Below, in pieces: positions 17,068 to 25,404 of a stretch of 30,107 nucleotides of DNA; positions within the stretch are counted from its first letter, which is position 1, and the number at the start of each line of letters is the position of its first letter. This stretch comes from JAPUME01 sp964605715 (GTDB lineage Bacteria; Acidobacteriota; Terriglobia; UBA7540; JAPUME01). The position numbers and the translations under genes were made by a program. Below the pieces are notes generated by a model, which made no database searches, was not told the DNA's origin, and was given only the letters and a program-made list of their open reading frames with translations. The stretch covers positions 1-30,107 of the forward strand of contig CAZSDV010000026.1 of NCBI GenBank assembly GCA_964605715.1. The letters run 5' to 3'.

Positions 17068-18432
17068 TTAATTCTGGCGGGATGGCATACCCAGAGATTT
17101 CATTTTTCTGTAGAGGTGGCTTCGGTCAAGGCCTAAAGATCCAGCAGCCCGGCTTATGTTTCCTTGGCTTTCATCAAGTATTTTTAAAATATAATCTCGT
17201 TCTGCAGCTTGCCGAACTTCCCGAAGGTTGGCGAAACCTACAGTAGGTGTGTAAGTTTTACGTTGGTCGTTAAAAAAGTTTGAAGGTAGGTGTTGCCGGT
17301 TAATTTTTTTTCCTTGGACCATGATCACGAGTCGCTCGATAAGGTTCCTTACTTCACGGACGTTTCCTGGCCAATGATATTTAGCAAGTACATCTAAAGC
17401 ATTTTCAGACAGTTGTTTTACAGGGCGACCGTATGCCCGAGCAAATTCATTAAGAAAGTATTCAGAAAGCTGCGGGATGTCTTCTGGGTGTTCACGGAGG
17501 GCTGGCAAGAAAAAAGGGATAACATTAAGTCGAAAAAATAAATCTTCACGAAAATTACCGCTTTGAATTTCTGCATCCAATTTTTTATTAGTAGCCGCGA
17601 TAACACGTACATTTACACGGAGGGATTCCGAAGTTCCAATTGGGGAGAAAGTTTGGCCTTCTAGGATCCGGAGGACCTTTGCTTGAGTTTTTAGGCTCAT
17701 ATCTCCCACCTCATCCAGGAACAATGTCCCCTGATCTGCTAATTGAAATTTTCCTTCTTTGTTTTCTATTGCACCAGTAAATGAACCTTTCTTGTGTCCA
17801 AATAACTCGCTTTCAATTAATTCCTCAGGGATGGCTGCGCAGTTGACTTCTATGAAGGGTTTATCGGCTCGCTTACTTCTTTTATGAAGAGTATGAGCGA
17901 CCAATTCTTTTCCTGTTCCACTTTCACCGTAAATCAGGACTCGACCATTCGTTGGTGCGGTAAGTGTTAATTGCTGTCGAAGTGCCTTCATCGGAACGCT
18001 ATTCCCAATAATTGTGTATTGGTTTTCAATCTTCTCTTTTAAGTTTTTGTTTTGTTTTTCAAGTTCTTGTTGTGCCAGAGCATGCTGAATGGTGAGAAGA
18101 GTTTTTTCCAACGATAAAGGTTTTTCAAGGAAATCATATGCACCTAATTTAGTAGCGCGTACTGCACTTTCAATATTTCCGTGTCCAGTTATCATGATTA
18201 CGGTTGGATGCAATTCAAGCTTGCTGATATTTTCTAAAACACTTAATCCATCAATTCCGGGAAGCCATACATCAAGCAACACAATGCTGTAGGTGGTTTT
18301 TTTTAATAAATTTAGGCAATCTTCCCCACTGGAGACAGCATGAACCTTAAAACCTTCGTCCACCAGGATGCTCTTTAGTGATTTACGAATACTGATTTCG
18401 TCATCAACAATCAAAATTGAATTTTGAGGCAT
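17068..18432 (-). CDS. NtrX/NtrC-family sigma54-dependent response regulator
   Basis: This cytoplasmic transcription activator has 454 residues. A receiver domain (1-120) has the acidic pocket DDE (10-12), phospho-acceptor D54 and K104. An AAA+ sigma54-interaction domain (about 140-375) has Walker A GESGTGKE (169-176), the sigma54 loop GSFTGA (216-221, with Ser in place of the usual Ala), Walker B TLFLDEVGD (236-244) and an R-finger region. A Fis-type helix-turn-helix closes the protein (SLGLDRSHLYRKMKSLGM). It lies 53 bases downstream of an NtrY-like kinase, its evident partner. NtrY/NtrX systems respond to nitrogen, redox or envelope signals in other bacteria; the target here is unknown. 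No -24/-12 promoter was recognised in the window. Confidence 0.92.
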   Translation of the reverse strand: MPQNSILIVDDEISIRKSLKSILVDEGFKVHAVSSGEDCLNLLKKTTYSIVLLDVWLPGIDGLSVLENISKLELHPTVIMITGHGNIESAVRATKLGAYDFLEKPLSLEKTLLTIQHALAQQELEKQNKNLKEKIENQYTIIGNSVPMKALRQQLTLTAPTNGRVLIYGESGTGKELVAHTLHKRSKRADKPFIEVNCAAIPEELIESELFGHKKGSFTGAIENKEGKFQLADQGTLFLDEVGDMSLKTQAKVLRILEGQTFSPIGTSESLRVNVRVIAATNKKLDAEIQSGNFREDLFFRLNVIPFFLPALREHPEDIPQLSEYFLNEFARAYGRPVKQLSENALDVLAKYHWPGNVREVRNLIERLVIMVQGKKINRQHLPSNFFNDQRKTYTPTVGFANLREVRQAAERDYILKILDESQGNISRAAGSLGLDRSHLYRKMKSLGMPSRQN

Positions 18433-18485
18433 AGTTCACTTCTTATGGAAAAAGATTACTTTCGATTTATTGTAAAAAATCATAA

Positions 18486-20708
18486 TTAACTAGCAATGGC
18501 ATCACGAGCTTTTGTACCAAGAGTAACTCCTGGGATCCCTTGAGTTTCAAATGGTAATTCAACAATGAATCTTGCGCCAGTGGGCTTGTTTTCTTCCACT
18601 CTGATGGTTCCATTGTGTTCTGAAACTATACGGCCAACGATGGCCAACCCTAGCCCTGTCCCGTGCTGTTTGGTTGAAAAGTATGGGAGAAAAAGTTTTT
18701 CTTTCATTGGGGGGTGGACTCCAGGACCGCTATCGGAAACAATGATTTCAATTGTTTCACGTTCCGGATCGTAAACAGTTTGGATTAAAATCTCCCTTAC
18801 CATTGAATGTTCCAATGCCTCAGCTGCATTGTCCACAAGATTAATAAGAGCACGCTTTATTTGATCCGGATCAATATTAATATTTGGTATTTTCGTGGCT
18901 AAATCTAAATGAATCTCAATACCTGTTAAGCGGCCATGGAAAACGGCAAGAGCATTGTTAATCACAAAATTAATGTCTGAGGGAACGGGTTGGGCTGTTG
19001 GAAATCTGGCAAATTGCGAGAATTCATCGACAAGAGATTTAAGAGTTCCCACCTCTTGGCTTATCATTTTTCCGGAATCTACTAAAGACTCTAAGGTTTG
19101 CTTTGAGAATTCACGACTTTTATTTTTTTTGAGGAGCCGGCTAATCCGTTCGGCTGATAGCTGGATGGGAGTAAGTGGATTTTTTATTTCGTGAGCTATG
19201 CGTTGGGCAACTTCTCGCCAGGCTGCGCTTTTTTGAATCCGAAGCATCTCCGTTAGGTCTTCCAATACCAGAACATAACCCAGCTTTCCTTGGTCTGGGC
19301 CAATTGCAGAAATAGTTAATGACACAACCACCTTTTCACCTTTTAATTCTAACTCTAATTGACGAGCCGTGACTCCTTGGCGGCTGGCTCGTCTTAGCAG
19401 GGAAGCAATTACTTTTGCTTCACCTTTAGTAAAAAGAGTTTTAAGGTCTTTTGCTTTTTCGGTTCTTTCCGTACCTAGCATTTGCTTAAGATTTTGATTA
19501 ATTTCTCGTACTTGACCCTCATGGTCGATTGAAACTACCCCTGCTGGAATGTTTAGGAGAATGGTCTCTAGGTACTTTGCCTGCTCTTCTAAATCTTGAT
19601 TAGCTTTTCTAAGTCGAGTTGTCATGGAATTAAAAGAATGAATCAGCTGGCCAAGTTCATCACCTGCTTTCATTTCGACTTGAAATGCAAGATTTCCACG
19701 GGAAACTTCCCTCGTAGCTTCTACTAGAGATTGGATCGGTACCGTTACCTGCTTAGAGAGGAATAAGGCGAACCAGGTAGCAGCAAAGAGAATTAAAAGT
19801 GTAAGTAGAGAGAGAACTGATAAATACATACGACGGAAAAATTTATGTTGTTGGCTTAAGTTGTCGTAATTTTGGACTTCGCGGGCAATCTCAACTCCTG
19901 CATGTTCAACATTAACTGGCCAACTCTGGAATAAAATTAACTTACCGACTCTCAGACCATTTAAATCAGTGACATTTGCAGCAGCAATAAATTTTCGCAA
20001 TCCTTCAGGTGATCTCCAAATTACAGAACCTTCTTTAATAAATTTCTTGAGGTCCTTTGAGGAAATTTCATTTGCAAAATTTTCTATTGAAGATACGTTC
20101 GATCGCAATTCGGTAATAAGTTCTCCATTGATTGAATAACAGGCAATATAGTCTAATTCAAATTCTGTGATTGCCGACTTCATTAGCTGTTGAAGATCAT
20201 GAGAATTTTCTTGTTTAACCGCATTAATAAATAGAGGTTTTGATATTAAATTATTAACAGCATGCTGTGTTTCTCGTTGAGTTACGCGTTGGAGTTCTTC
20301 CTGCAGGACTTCCGCGTCGTAACGGACAGCATTAAAAGGAATTAGAAACCATTTGTCCAAACTTCGATTCATTAGTCCATATGCAAAAAGAAAAAGAACA
20401 ATAACAGGAAGTACAGAAAGGCCCAGAAATGCAGTTACCATTTTTATTTTAAATTCAGAACCTAATTGCTCCCTTCTTTTCTCTAAATATAGTTTTAGGA
20501 GGTTCCGGGATAGGATTAAACTAAAAATAATAAAGGTTAGAAATACGAAAGCTGAAAGAGTGAAAAGTAGGATTGCCTGCGCTGGTTCACGAGGTCGGAT
20601 AAAAGAAAGATTTAATGAAGCCTGGCTCCAGCCAATAAAAAAAAGAACCGGGACTACTATCAAAAGAAATACGAAAAATCTACGCCTGGGCTTTAAGGTT
20701 TTGTTCAT
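18486..20708 (-). CDS. NtrY-like membrane sensor histidine kinase
   Basis: This is a 740-residue inner-membrane kinase. Hydrophobic segments lie at about 11-28, 44-67, 90-112 and 294-318, the last two bounding a periplasmic sensor domain of about 180 residues (roughly 115-293). A HAMP domain (about 318-372), a PAS domain (about 378-490) and HisKA with H506 in AHEIKNPLTPIQLSAERI follow. The HATPase has an N box NLVDNAAEAL (623-632), G1 DSGPG (659-663) and G2 GTGLGLAI (683-690). The architecture is that of NtrY. It is transcribed with the downstream regulator (53-base gap) and probably with the upstream glycosylase gene (19-base gap). The signal sensed cannot be inferred. Confidence 0.92.
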   Translation of the reverse strand: MNKTLKPRRRFFVFLLIVVPVLFFIGWSQASLNLSFIRPREPAQAILLFTLSAFVFLTFIIFSLILSRNLLKLYLEKRREQLGSEFKIKMVTAFLGLSVLPVIVLFLFAYGLMNRSLDKWFLIPFNAVRYDAEVLQEELQRVTQRETQHAVNNLISKPLFINAVKQENSHDLQQLMKSAITEFELDYIACYSINGELITELRSNVSSIENFANEISSKDLKKFIKEGSVIWRSPEGLRKFIAAANVTDLNGLRVGKLILFQSWPVNVEHAGVEIAREVQNYDNLSQQHKFFRRMYLSVLSLLTLLILFAATWFALFLSKQVTVPIQSLVEATREVSRGNLAFQVEMKAGDELGQLIHSFNSMTTRLRKANQDLEEQAKYLETILLNIPAGVVSIDHEGQVREINQNLKQMLGTERTEKAKDLKTLFTKGEAKVIASLLRRASRQGVTARQLELELKGEKVVVSLTISAIGPDQGKLGYVLVLEDLTEMLRIQKSAAWREVAQRIAHEIKNPLTPIQLSAERISRLLKKNKSREFSKQTLESLVDSGKMISQEVGTLKSLVDEFSQFARFPTAQPVPSDINFVINNALAVFHGRLTGIEIHLDLATKIPNINIDPDQIKRALINLVDNAAEALEHSMVREILIQTVYDPERETIEIIVSDSGPGVHPPMKEKLFLPYFSTKQHGTGLGLAIVGRIVSEHNGTIRVEENKPTGARFIVELPFETQGIPGVTLGTKARDAIAS

Positions 20709-20727
20709 ATAGTATTTTTCTGATCTC

Positions 20728-21456
20728 TCAGAGCATGTTCCTGGGGTAACCCTCAGGAGTCAGTTTATTGTTTTGATGTGAAGGAAGATAGCTCTTTAAG
20801 GGACAGTAATGGCAATCTGGGTTTCCTTTTTTGCAGAAAGTCTTTCCCACCCCAACTAATAGAGCGTGATATTCATTAAATACAGCTGGATCTGAATCTA
20901 AGGAGTTATGAAATAGCGTTTGAACTTCATCATAGGATAAGCGTGGAGAAATTAAACCGTGACGCTCAAGAATTCTTCTTGTGTAAGCATCTACTATGAA
21001 TGTTGGACGTTGTCCTCCATACAATAAAATTGTGTCAACAGTCTCTGGACCAAATCCCTTAATTTGCATAAGTTGCTCACGTAGCCTGTGTGTTGACTGG
21101 TTAAACATTTTTTTAAATGAGGAGTCATAATTTAAATCTAAAAAAGAAAGGAAATTTTTGATTGTTGTTGCCTTTTGCTGGAAAAAACCTGCAGGCCGAA
21201 TAGCCTTTGCCAGGTCTGAGTGTTTTAATTTACGAAGAGAACTAAATTGTAACCATTTTCGAGTGCGTAGGGACTGGAGGGCCATTTCTGCATTCTTCCA
21301 TCTAGTGTTTTGGGTCAGAATTGCCCCGAGAACTACTTCCAGTTGTGTTTTAGCAGGCCACCATTGCTGAGGGCCAAGGTCTTCGTAGAGGTGATCAAAG
21401 TACCTCTGCAGAGATGGCATCTTTTTTTTCTCAAAACTTTTTAATGAAATAGCCAT
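20728..21456 (-). CDS. HhH-GPD DNA glycosylase, endonuclease III superfamily
   Basis: This is a predicted base-excision-repair glycosylase of 242 residues. The HhH-GPD core is clear: LGAILTQNT (43-51), helix-hairpin-helix IKGFGPETVD (132-141) and catalytic D156 in IVDAYTRR. E138 stands where E. coli endonuclease III has its lyase Lys, which suggests a monofunctional glycosylase closer to the MagIII-type 3-methyladenine enzymes. The C-terminal cluster motif has C208, C215 and C218 in C-x6-C-x2-C spacing, but the fourth ligand expected at 224 is Leu. So [4Fe-4S] binding may be lost or use another residue. It is the first gene before the NtrY/NtrX pair. The ATG at 21456 has no ribosome site and lies almost at the predicted transcription start. 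Confidence 0.88.
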   Translation of the reverse strand: MAISLKSFEKKKMPSLQRYFDHLYEDLGPQQWWPAKTQLEVVLGAILTQNTRWKNAEMALQSLRTRKWLQFSSLRKLKHSDLAKAIRPAGFFQQKATTIKNFLSFLDLNYDSSFKKMFNQSTHRLREQLMQIKGFGPETVDTILLYGGQRPTFIVDAYTRRILERHGLISPRLSYDEVQTLFHNSLDSDPAVFNEYHALLVGVGKTFCKKGNPDCHYCPLKSYLPSHQNNKLTPEGYPRNML

Positions 21457-21464
21457 TTTATCGC

Positions 21465-21493
21465 AAATTACTATGCTAAACTGCCTAAGTCAA
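21465..21493 (-). promoter_or_regulatory. Sigma70-type promoter, near-leaderless, for glycosylase-ntrY-ntrX operon
   Basis: On the minus strand TTGACT (21493-21488) and TAATTT (21470-21465) are 17 bases apart. Transcription would start near 21458, within two or three bases of the ATG at 21456, so the mRNA may be leaderless. This fits the lack of a Shine-Dalgarno motif. Confidence 0.5.
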
Positions 21494-21642
21494 GGTTCCT
21501 GATTGTCAAGTAATCCTGCCAACACTTTCCTTAAAAGACGACATTTTAGCAAAAAGATCCACATGTTAAAAACCAAAGTTAAATTTATTTAATGGGTCTT
21601 ATTTTTTTAAGGATGGTTTTACATTTAAAGAAGTGTCTTTGC

Positions 21643-21672
21643 TTGATTTTGTTTCGGGCCAACTCCTATAAT
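21643..21672 (+). promoter_or_regulatory. Sigma70-type promoter for the pilin gene
   Basis: TTGATT (21643-21648) and a perfect TATAAT (21667-21672) are 18 bases apart. The leader would be about 70 bases. It contains a short inverted repeat (CCATC with GATGG) whose right arm overlaps the ribosome site AAGGAG, so the start could be partly sequestered. Confidence 0.6.
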
Positions 21673-21747
21673 GCATCTGAAACGTGGGCCAAGTAGTTTT
21701 TAACTTCTGAAGCCCATCCTCAGGACTATAAAAGGAGATGGCCGAAA

Positions 21748-22227
21748 ATGAAATCTTTCCCTAGGGGTTTTTCCTTAATTGAATTATTAATTGTAGTAGC
21801 TATTATTCTTATTATTGCAGCCATCGCTATCCCTAATTTACTTCGGTCTCGGATCGCAGCTAATCAGGCTTCAGCAGTGGGTTCCTGTAGAACTATAAAC
21901 ACGGCACAGATAAATTATTCCCTTACTTACAATTCAGGATATAGCTCTTCTTTGGTGCAATTGGGGCCCGGAGAAGGTGCCGTTCCTACTGCATCTACGG
22001 CTGATCTGATCGATAGCGTGCTCTCAAGCGGGACGAAGAGTGGCTATACATTTACCTATACCCCAGGTTCAGTGGTGGAAGGAAAGATTAATACATACAC
22101 AATAACAGCAGAGCCTCATACACCAGGGACAACGGGAATTAATTTTTATTTTACTGATGAAAGTGGAGTTATTCGCCAAAATAGTGGATCTCCAGGCAAC
22201 AAAAAGAGCTCGCCGGTTGGTGGGTAG
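21748..22227 (+). CDS. Type IV pilin / type II pseudopilin
   Basis: This is a 159-residue prepilin. A short leader ends MKSFPRG/FSLIELLIVVAI: prepilin peptidase would cut after G7, leaving F8 and the conserved Glu at +5. The hydrophobic N-helix continues to about residue 32, followed by PNLLRSRIAANQASAVGSCRTI, a pattern frequent in acidobacterial and deltaproteobacterial pilins. The rest is a small Gly/Ser/Thr-rich globular domain with a single Cys (C47), so no disulfide loop can form within it. The ATG at 21748 has AAGGAG ten bases upstream and a strong promoter. No pilus ATPase, platform protein or prepilin peptidase is nearby, so it is likely a major pilin encoded alone. A pseudopilin is possible. 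Confidence 0.93.
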   Translation: MKSFPRGFSLIELLIVVAIILIIAAIAIPNLLRSRIAANQASAVGSCRTINTAQINYSLTYNSGYSSSLVQLGPGEGAVPTASTADLIDSVLSSGTKSGYTFTYTPGSVVEGKINTYTITAEPHTPGTTGINFYFTDESGVIRQNSGSPGNKKSSPVGG

Positions 22228-22396
22228 CTAGAAAAACTCAATTACTTTCCTGTAAACCCCTCCTCGACAATGAAGAAGAAGCATCGAGTTTATATTGCAA
22301 GCCTTCTTAAGGGGGGGGTAGTAGGTTTTAATTTCTTAATGTATTTTAATTAACTTATCTTGGATTAAATTCACTAAAAATACAAAGGACGACTGT

Positions 22397-22429
22397 ATGA
22401 AATATTGCAATCTTTTTTTGCTCAGCTAG
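22397..22429 (+). CDS. Possible 10-residue leader peptide
   Basis: A tiny frame (MKYCNLFLLS, stop) starts at an ATG preceded by AAAGGA at suitable spacing. It lies 36 bases before the LolA-like gene. It could be an upstream ORF or chance. Nothing else supports it. Confidence 0.2.
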   Translation: MKYCNLFLLS

Positions 22430-22465
22430 TAGGTCAAGAAAAGAAAAGGATATAACTCAGGGTTC

Positions 22466-23149
22466 ATGTGGAATTCAATCAAAATTACAAAATGCTATTT
22501 GATTTGGTTTTTATTTCTTTACTACGCAATTCCAAGCTTAGCCCAGAGTAATAATTTCCAACCCTCTCTCAGGGAGATGATTAACGGAATTGAATCATCT
22601 TACAAGGGGGTAAAAAATCTCAAGGTTACATTTTCCCAAAAATACCATTTTGGAGCAAAAAGACCTCAGGTCGAAATCGGAGTTGCGTATTTTACTCGAG
22701 GAGGTCGGATGCGATGGGAGTACCAAGAACCAGAAGAGAAAATATTTATAGCTAATGCCAAAAATTCATATCTTTATGTATTGGGCGAAAAATACGCTAC
22801 AAGAACTAAGACTAAAAAAAATAACGATATGCGTGCCCCATTCCGGCTAATCCTACAAAGGCCAAAGCTTAATCAAATATTTTCCCGAGTGGAATCTGCA
22901 GAGGATGTAATCAGGCTTAGACCGGAAAATACTGCCCTTCGATGCTTCCCTAAAGAAAAATCTACAGGTTTCCAAGATATCCTAATTGAAGTTAACCCAA
23001 AATTTGATATAAGAAGAATTATTGTCCGGTATGTAGGTGCGGGTTCAATGGAATTTATATTTACTGAAATCAAACGTAACCCCACTCTGAGTCCTTCATT
23101 ATTTATTTTCAAACCCCCGGAAGATATTCAAATAGTTGATTCCCATTAA
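22466..23149 (+). CDS. LolA-like outer-membrane lipoprotein carrier
   Basis: This is a 227-residue periplasmic protein with a signal peptide (about 1-26, ending PSLAQS). The mature part fits LolA: an N-terminal LREMINGIESSYKGVKNLKVTFSQKYHF strand-helix unit, then YFTRGGRMRWEYQEPEEKIFIAN, and a C-terminal PSLFIFKPPEDIQIV strand. LolA shuttles lipoproteins from the LolCDE exporter to the outer membrane, through an open hydrophobic half-barrel. The aromatic pair in RWEYQEP is the usual signature. No LolB or LolCDE gene is nearby, and many non-proteobacteria lack LolB. A DUF4292/LolA-superfamily protein with another cargo is possible. The ATG at 22466 is preceded by a weak CAGGG. Confidence 0.82.
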   Translation: MWNSIKITKCYLIWFLFLYYAIPSLAQSNNFQPSLREMINGIESSYKGVKNLKVTFSQKYHFGAKRPQVEIGVAYFTRGGRMRWEYQEPEEKIFIANAKNSYLYVLGEKYATRTKTKKNNDMRAPFRLILQRPKLNQIFSRVESAEDVIRLRPENTALRCFPKEKSTGFQDILIEVNPKFDIRRIIVRYVGAGSMEFIFTEIKRNPTLSPSLFIFKPPEDIQIVDSH

Positions 23150-23244
23150 ATCTAATTTTTGGGAGGATAGGAAATTTTAAAAAATAACCCAGCTAAAAAA
23201 TTTAAAATACGCATAGAATCTAAAAATATGCTTTAAGGAATAGA

Positions 23245-24162
23245 ATGACAAAAAATTATTCTCCAATTCAGAGTTGTTTTATTTTTTTTAAGTTCCTGTT
23301 TATTTGTCTATTGATTAAACCAGGCCTTTGGGCAGAAACATTTCCCTGCGATGGGAAAGTAAAATTTAACTTGAGCAACACAGAAGTTTCACAAGGAAGC
23401 ACTCTGTTATTAGAATTGCATTTCCCAAATAAAATCACAAAAGTAGCTGGAAAATTAGAAAACCGGGACCTTTATTTTTGGGTTTCAAATGATGGATTGA
23501 CATATCAAAGTTTGGTTGGGATCGATCTTGATCATCCAATAAAACCCACCCCCATTAACGTTAGTTACGTGCTGGCAAACGGAACACGCTTAGCTTGCAA
23601 ATCTTCAGTTCGCGTTATTAGAGGATCTTATGCAGTTGAAAGATTGACCGTTAACAAAAAATTCGTTCAGCTAAGTGAAAAAAATTTTTCACGGTACAAA
23701 CTGGAGTCAAGGGAACTCAAAAGATTTTGGCAAACTACCACACCTAAACGGCTTTGGGCTGGAAAATTTAATATCCCAGTAATTGCTAAGCGGGTAAGTG
23801 AAAATTTTGGTCGGAGACGGGTTTTAAACGGTGAATCTAGGTCACCCCATTCAGGCGAGGATTTTCCTGCTGATCGAGGGACCCCAGTCTATGCAGCACA
23901 AAGGGGTCAAGTTGTCATGGCTAAAGATTTGTTTTTTTCGGGTAACACGGTAGTTTTAGATCATGGCTTAGGTCTTTACACGCTTTATGCCCATTTGAAT
24001 TCCTTAAATACAAAGAGAGGAGACGTCCTTGCCAGAGGGCAAACCCTAGGAACGGTCGGGTCAACTGGCCGAGTAACGGGTCCTCATCTCCATTGGGGAA
24101 TTCGCCTTAATGGGGCCCGGGTAAACCCATTGGATTTAATGGATCTTGTAAGCAATCCGTAG
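23245..24162 (+). CDS. M23 family metallopeptidase (LytM domain)
   Basis: This is a secreted peptidoglycan endopeptidase or its inactive regulator, 305 residues. A signal peptide covers about 1-30. A beta-rich N-terminal domain (about 33-128) precedes the C-terminal LytM domain (about 175-298). Zinc ligands H202 and D206 (HSGED), catalytic H250 in YAHL and H281/H283 in HLHWGIR are all present, so the enzyme should be active. The G-rich blocks ARGQTLGTVGSTGRVTGPH are typical. It follows the LolA-like gene by 95 bases on the same strand, and both act in the periplasm. An ATG with a nearby AAGGA (TTTAAGGAATAGA) supports the start. Confidence 0.92.
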   Translation: MTKNYSPIQSCFIFFKFLFICLLIKPGLWAETFPCDGKVKFNLSNTEVSQGSTLLLELHFPNKITKVAGKLENRDLYFWVSNDGLTYQSLVGIDLDHPIKPTPINVSYVLANGTRLACKSSVRVIRGSYAVERLTVNKKFVQLSEKNFSRYKLESRELKRFWQTTTPKRLWAGKFNIPVIAKRVSENFGRRRVLNGESRSPHSGEDFPADRGTPVYAAQRGQVVMAKDLFFSGNTVVLDHGLGLYTLYAHLNSLNTKRGDVLARGQTLGTVGSTGRVTGPHLHWGIRLNGARVNPLDLMDLVSNP

Positions 24163-24250
24163 TCTTAATTGACATGAAGTAATCAGGAACCATGCGTTTG
24201 ATTTGAAGCCTTTTTTCTTTCGATTTCAGGGTTCATTGGAGACAGAGCAC

Positions 24251-25084
24251 CTACTTCAGGATGTGTTTTTGGACAGCAACAGCTACTCCACTCTCATTAT
24301 TGCTTTTTGTTATTTCCCAACCTTTTTCTCTTAATTTTTGAACGCTATTTCCCATAGCAATAGGACGTCCTGCGAATTGTAACATTTCGATATCATTGAA
24401 GTTATCGCCAATAGCCATAATCTCAGAGGGCTTTATGTTTTGATGGGTTGCCCAGAACGCAAGTCCTGAGCCTTTATTACATTCATAGTTTAGAATATCC
24501 ACCAGCAAAAGGTCTCGTTCACTATAATCAGTTTTTGAAATATGAATTTTTTTAGATACTGGATTTTTTATAAGTTTTTCAAATGTGGGCATTATTTGAT
24601 ATACAGGTCCAACAAAAGAGAGTTGAATTAGGTTTGAATTCAAGGCCGTTTTCAAGGAAGGAACTAATTTTAGGTGTTCTGGGTAACGTGTCAGATAAGC
24701 TGACGCAGGTCCATCCGTGAGAATCTTTTCTTCCATTACAAGTTGACCTTTTCCTTTTTTTTCAAACAATGCCACGATATACCCATGTTTTTCAGGAGTT
24801 TCCTGGATAACCTCTAGCGCGGAATTACAGGGGAGGAAATTTCGGTACGGTATTTTTCCCGCCGAAGTTAAGATAATTGCTCCGTTGCTGGCTATGAGGG
24901 TGACAGGGAAGGGGAGTTTTTTAGAGATTAACTCTGCTGTATGAAGTCTTCTCCCAGTCACAAGAATAATTTCTACCCCAAGGTTATGGGCAGCAGCCAG
25001 AGCTTTCGAATTTTCTTTGGGAAGTTCCCATCTACTGGTGAGGAGCGTTCCATCAATATCAATCGCGAGAAGTTTAATTTTCAC
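24251..25084 (-). CDS. Cof-type HAD-IIB family phosphatase
   Basis: This is a 277-residue cytoplasmic phosphatase. Motif I is DIDGTLL (nucleophile D9, acid D11), motif II lies in LVTGRR, and motif IV is GDNFNDIEML, followed by PIAMGNSVQKLREKG. The C2-type cap lies between motifs II and III and gives a Cof/YbiV-like fold acting on sugar phosphates or other small phosphomonoesters. The substrate is not predictable. It is a single gene, convergent with the M23 gene and divergent from tRNA-Ala. A possible -10 TAGAAT lies about 20 bases before the ATG. Confidence 0.93.
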   Translation of the reverse strand: MKIKLLAIDIDGTLLTSRWELPKENSKALAAAHNLGVEIILVTGRRLHTAELISKKLPFPVTLIASNGAIILTSAGKIPYRNFLPCNSALEVIQETPEKHGYIVALFEKKGKGQLVMEEKILTDGPASAYLTRYPEHLKLVPSLKTALNSNLIQLSFVGPVYQIMPTFEKLIKNPVSKKIHISKTDYSERDLLLVDILNYECNKGSGLAFWATHQNIKPSEIMAIGDNFNDIEMLQFAGRPIAMGNSVQKLREKGWEITKSNNESGVAVAVQKHILK

Positions 25085-25187
25085 TAATTAATTCTATCCT
25101 CATTTTGTTGTTCAGCAAAGCCAGTCGCTTCTCTGCGTCTGTAGGTCAATATTAGTCTTCATGGTATATTTAGAAAACAAGCGAGGA

Positions 25188-25263
25188 GGGCCGGTAGCTC
25201 AGCTGGGAGAGCGCGGCGTTCGCAACGCTGAGGTCGAGGGTTCGAATCCCTTCCGGTCCACCA
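25188..25263 (+). tRNA. tRNA-Ala (anticodon CGC)
   Basis: All stems pair: acceptor GGGCCGG with CCGGTCC (one G-T), D stem GCTC/GAGC, anticodon stem CGGCG/CGCTG (one G-T), T stem GAGGG/CCCTT with TTCGAAT loop. The anticodon loop TTCGCAA gives CGC, which reads GCG alanine codons. The variable loop is AGGTC. CCA is encoded at 25261-25263. A TATATT -10-like box lies at 25165-25170. Confidence 0.96.
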
Positions 25264-25404
25264 TGGGATGTAATATTTTGACACTTCATGGATATTCAAA
25301 ATTTCCGGATGCTGGTGATTTCTTAATGCCAATGATTATATAAAAATTTAACATATTTAAAATGTAAGGCACTTAGGCAAGTTAACATCGATTGGAAGCA
25401 AATA

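Noticed and set aside
20353..20712. 119-codon plus-strand open frame
   Set aside because: It lies fully antisense to the membrane part of the NtrY-like gene; basic low-complexity product, no ribosome site, no family resemblance.
22300..22345. Run of eight Gs followed by a T-rich stretch as a pilin terminator
   Set aside because: Possible C-rich partner sequences lie far upstream and pair imperfectly; the support is too weak to call a terminator.
25161..25343. 60-codon open frame running across tRNA-Ala
   Set aside because: It reads through the tRNA gene and gives the well-known false protein pattern seen over tRNAs.
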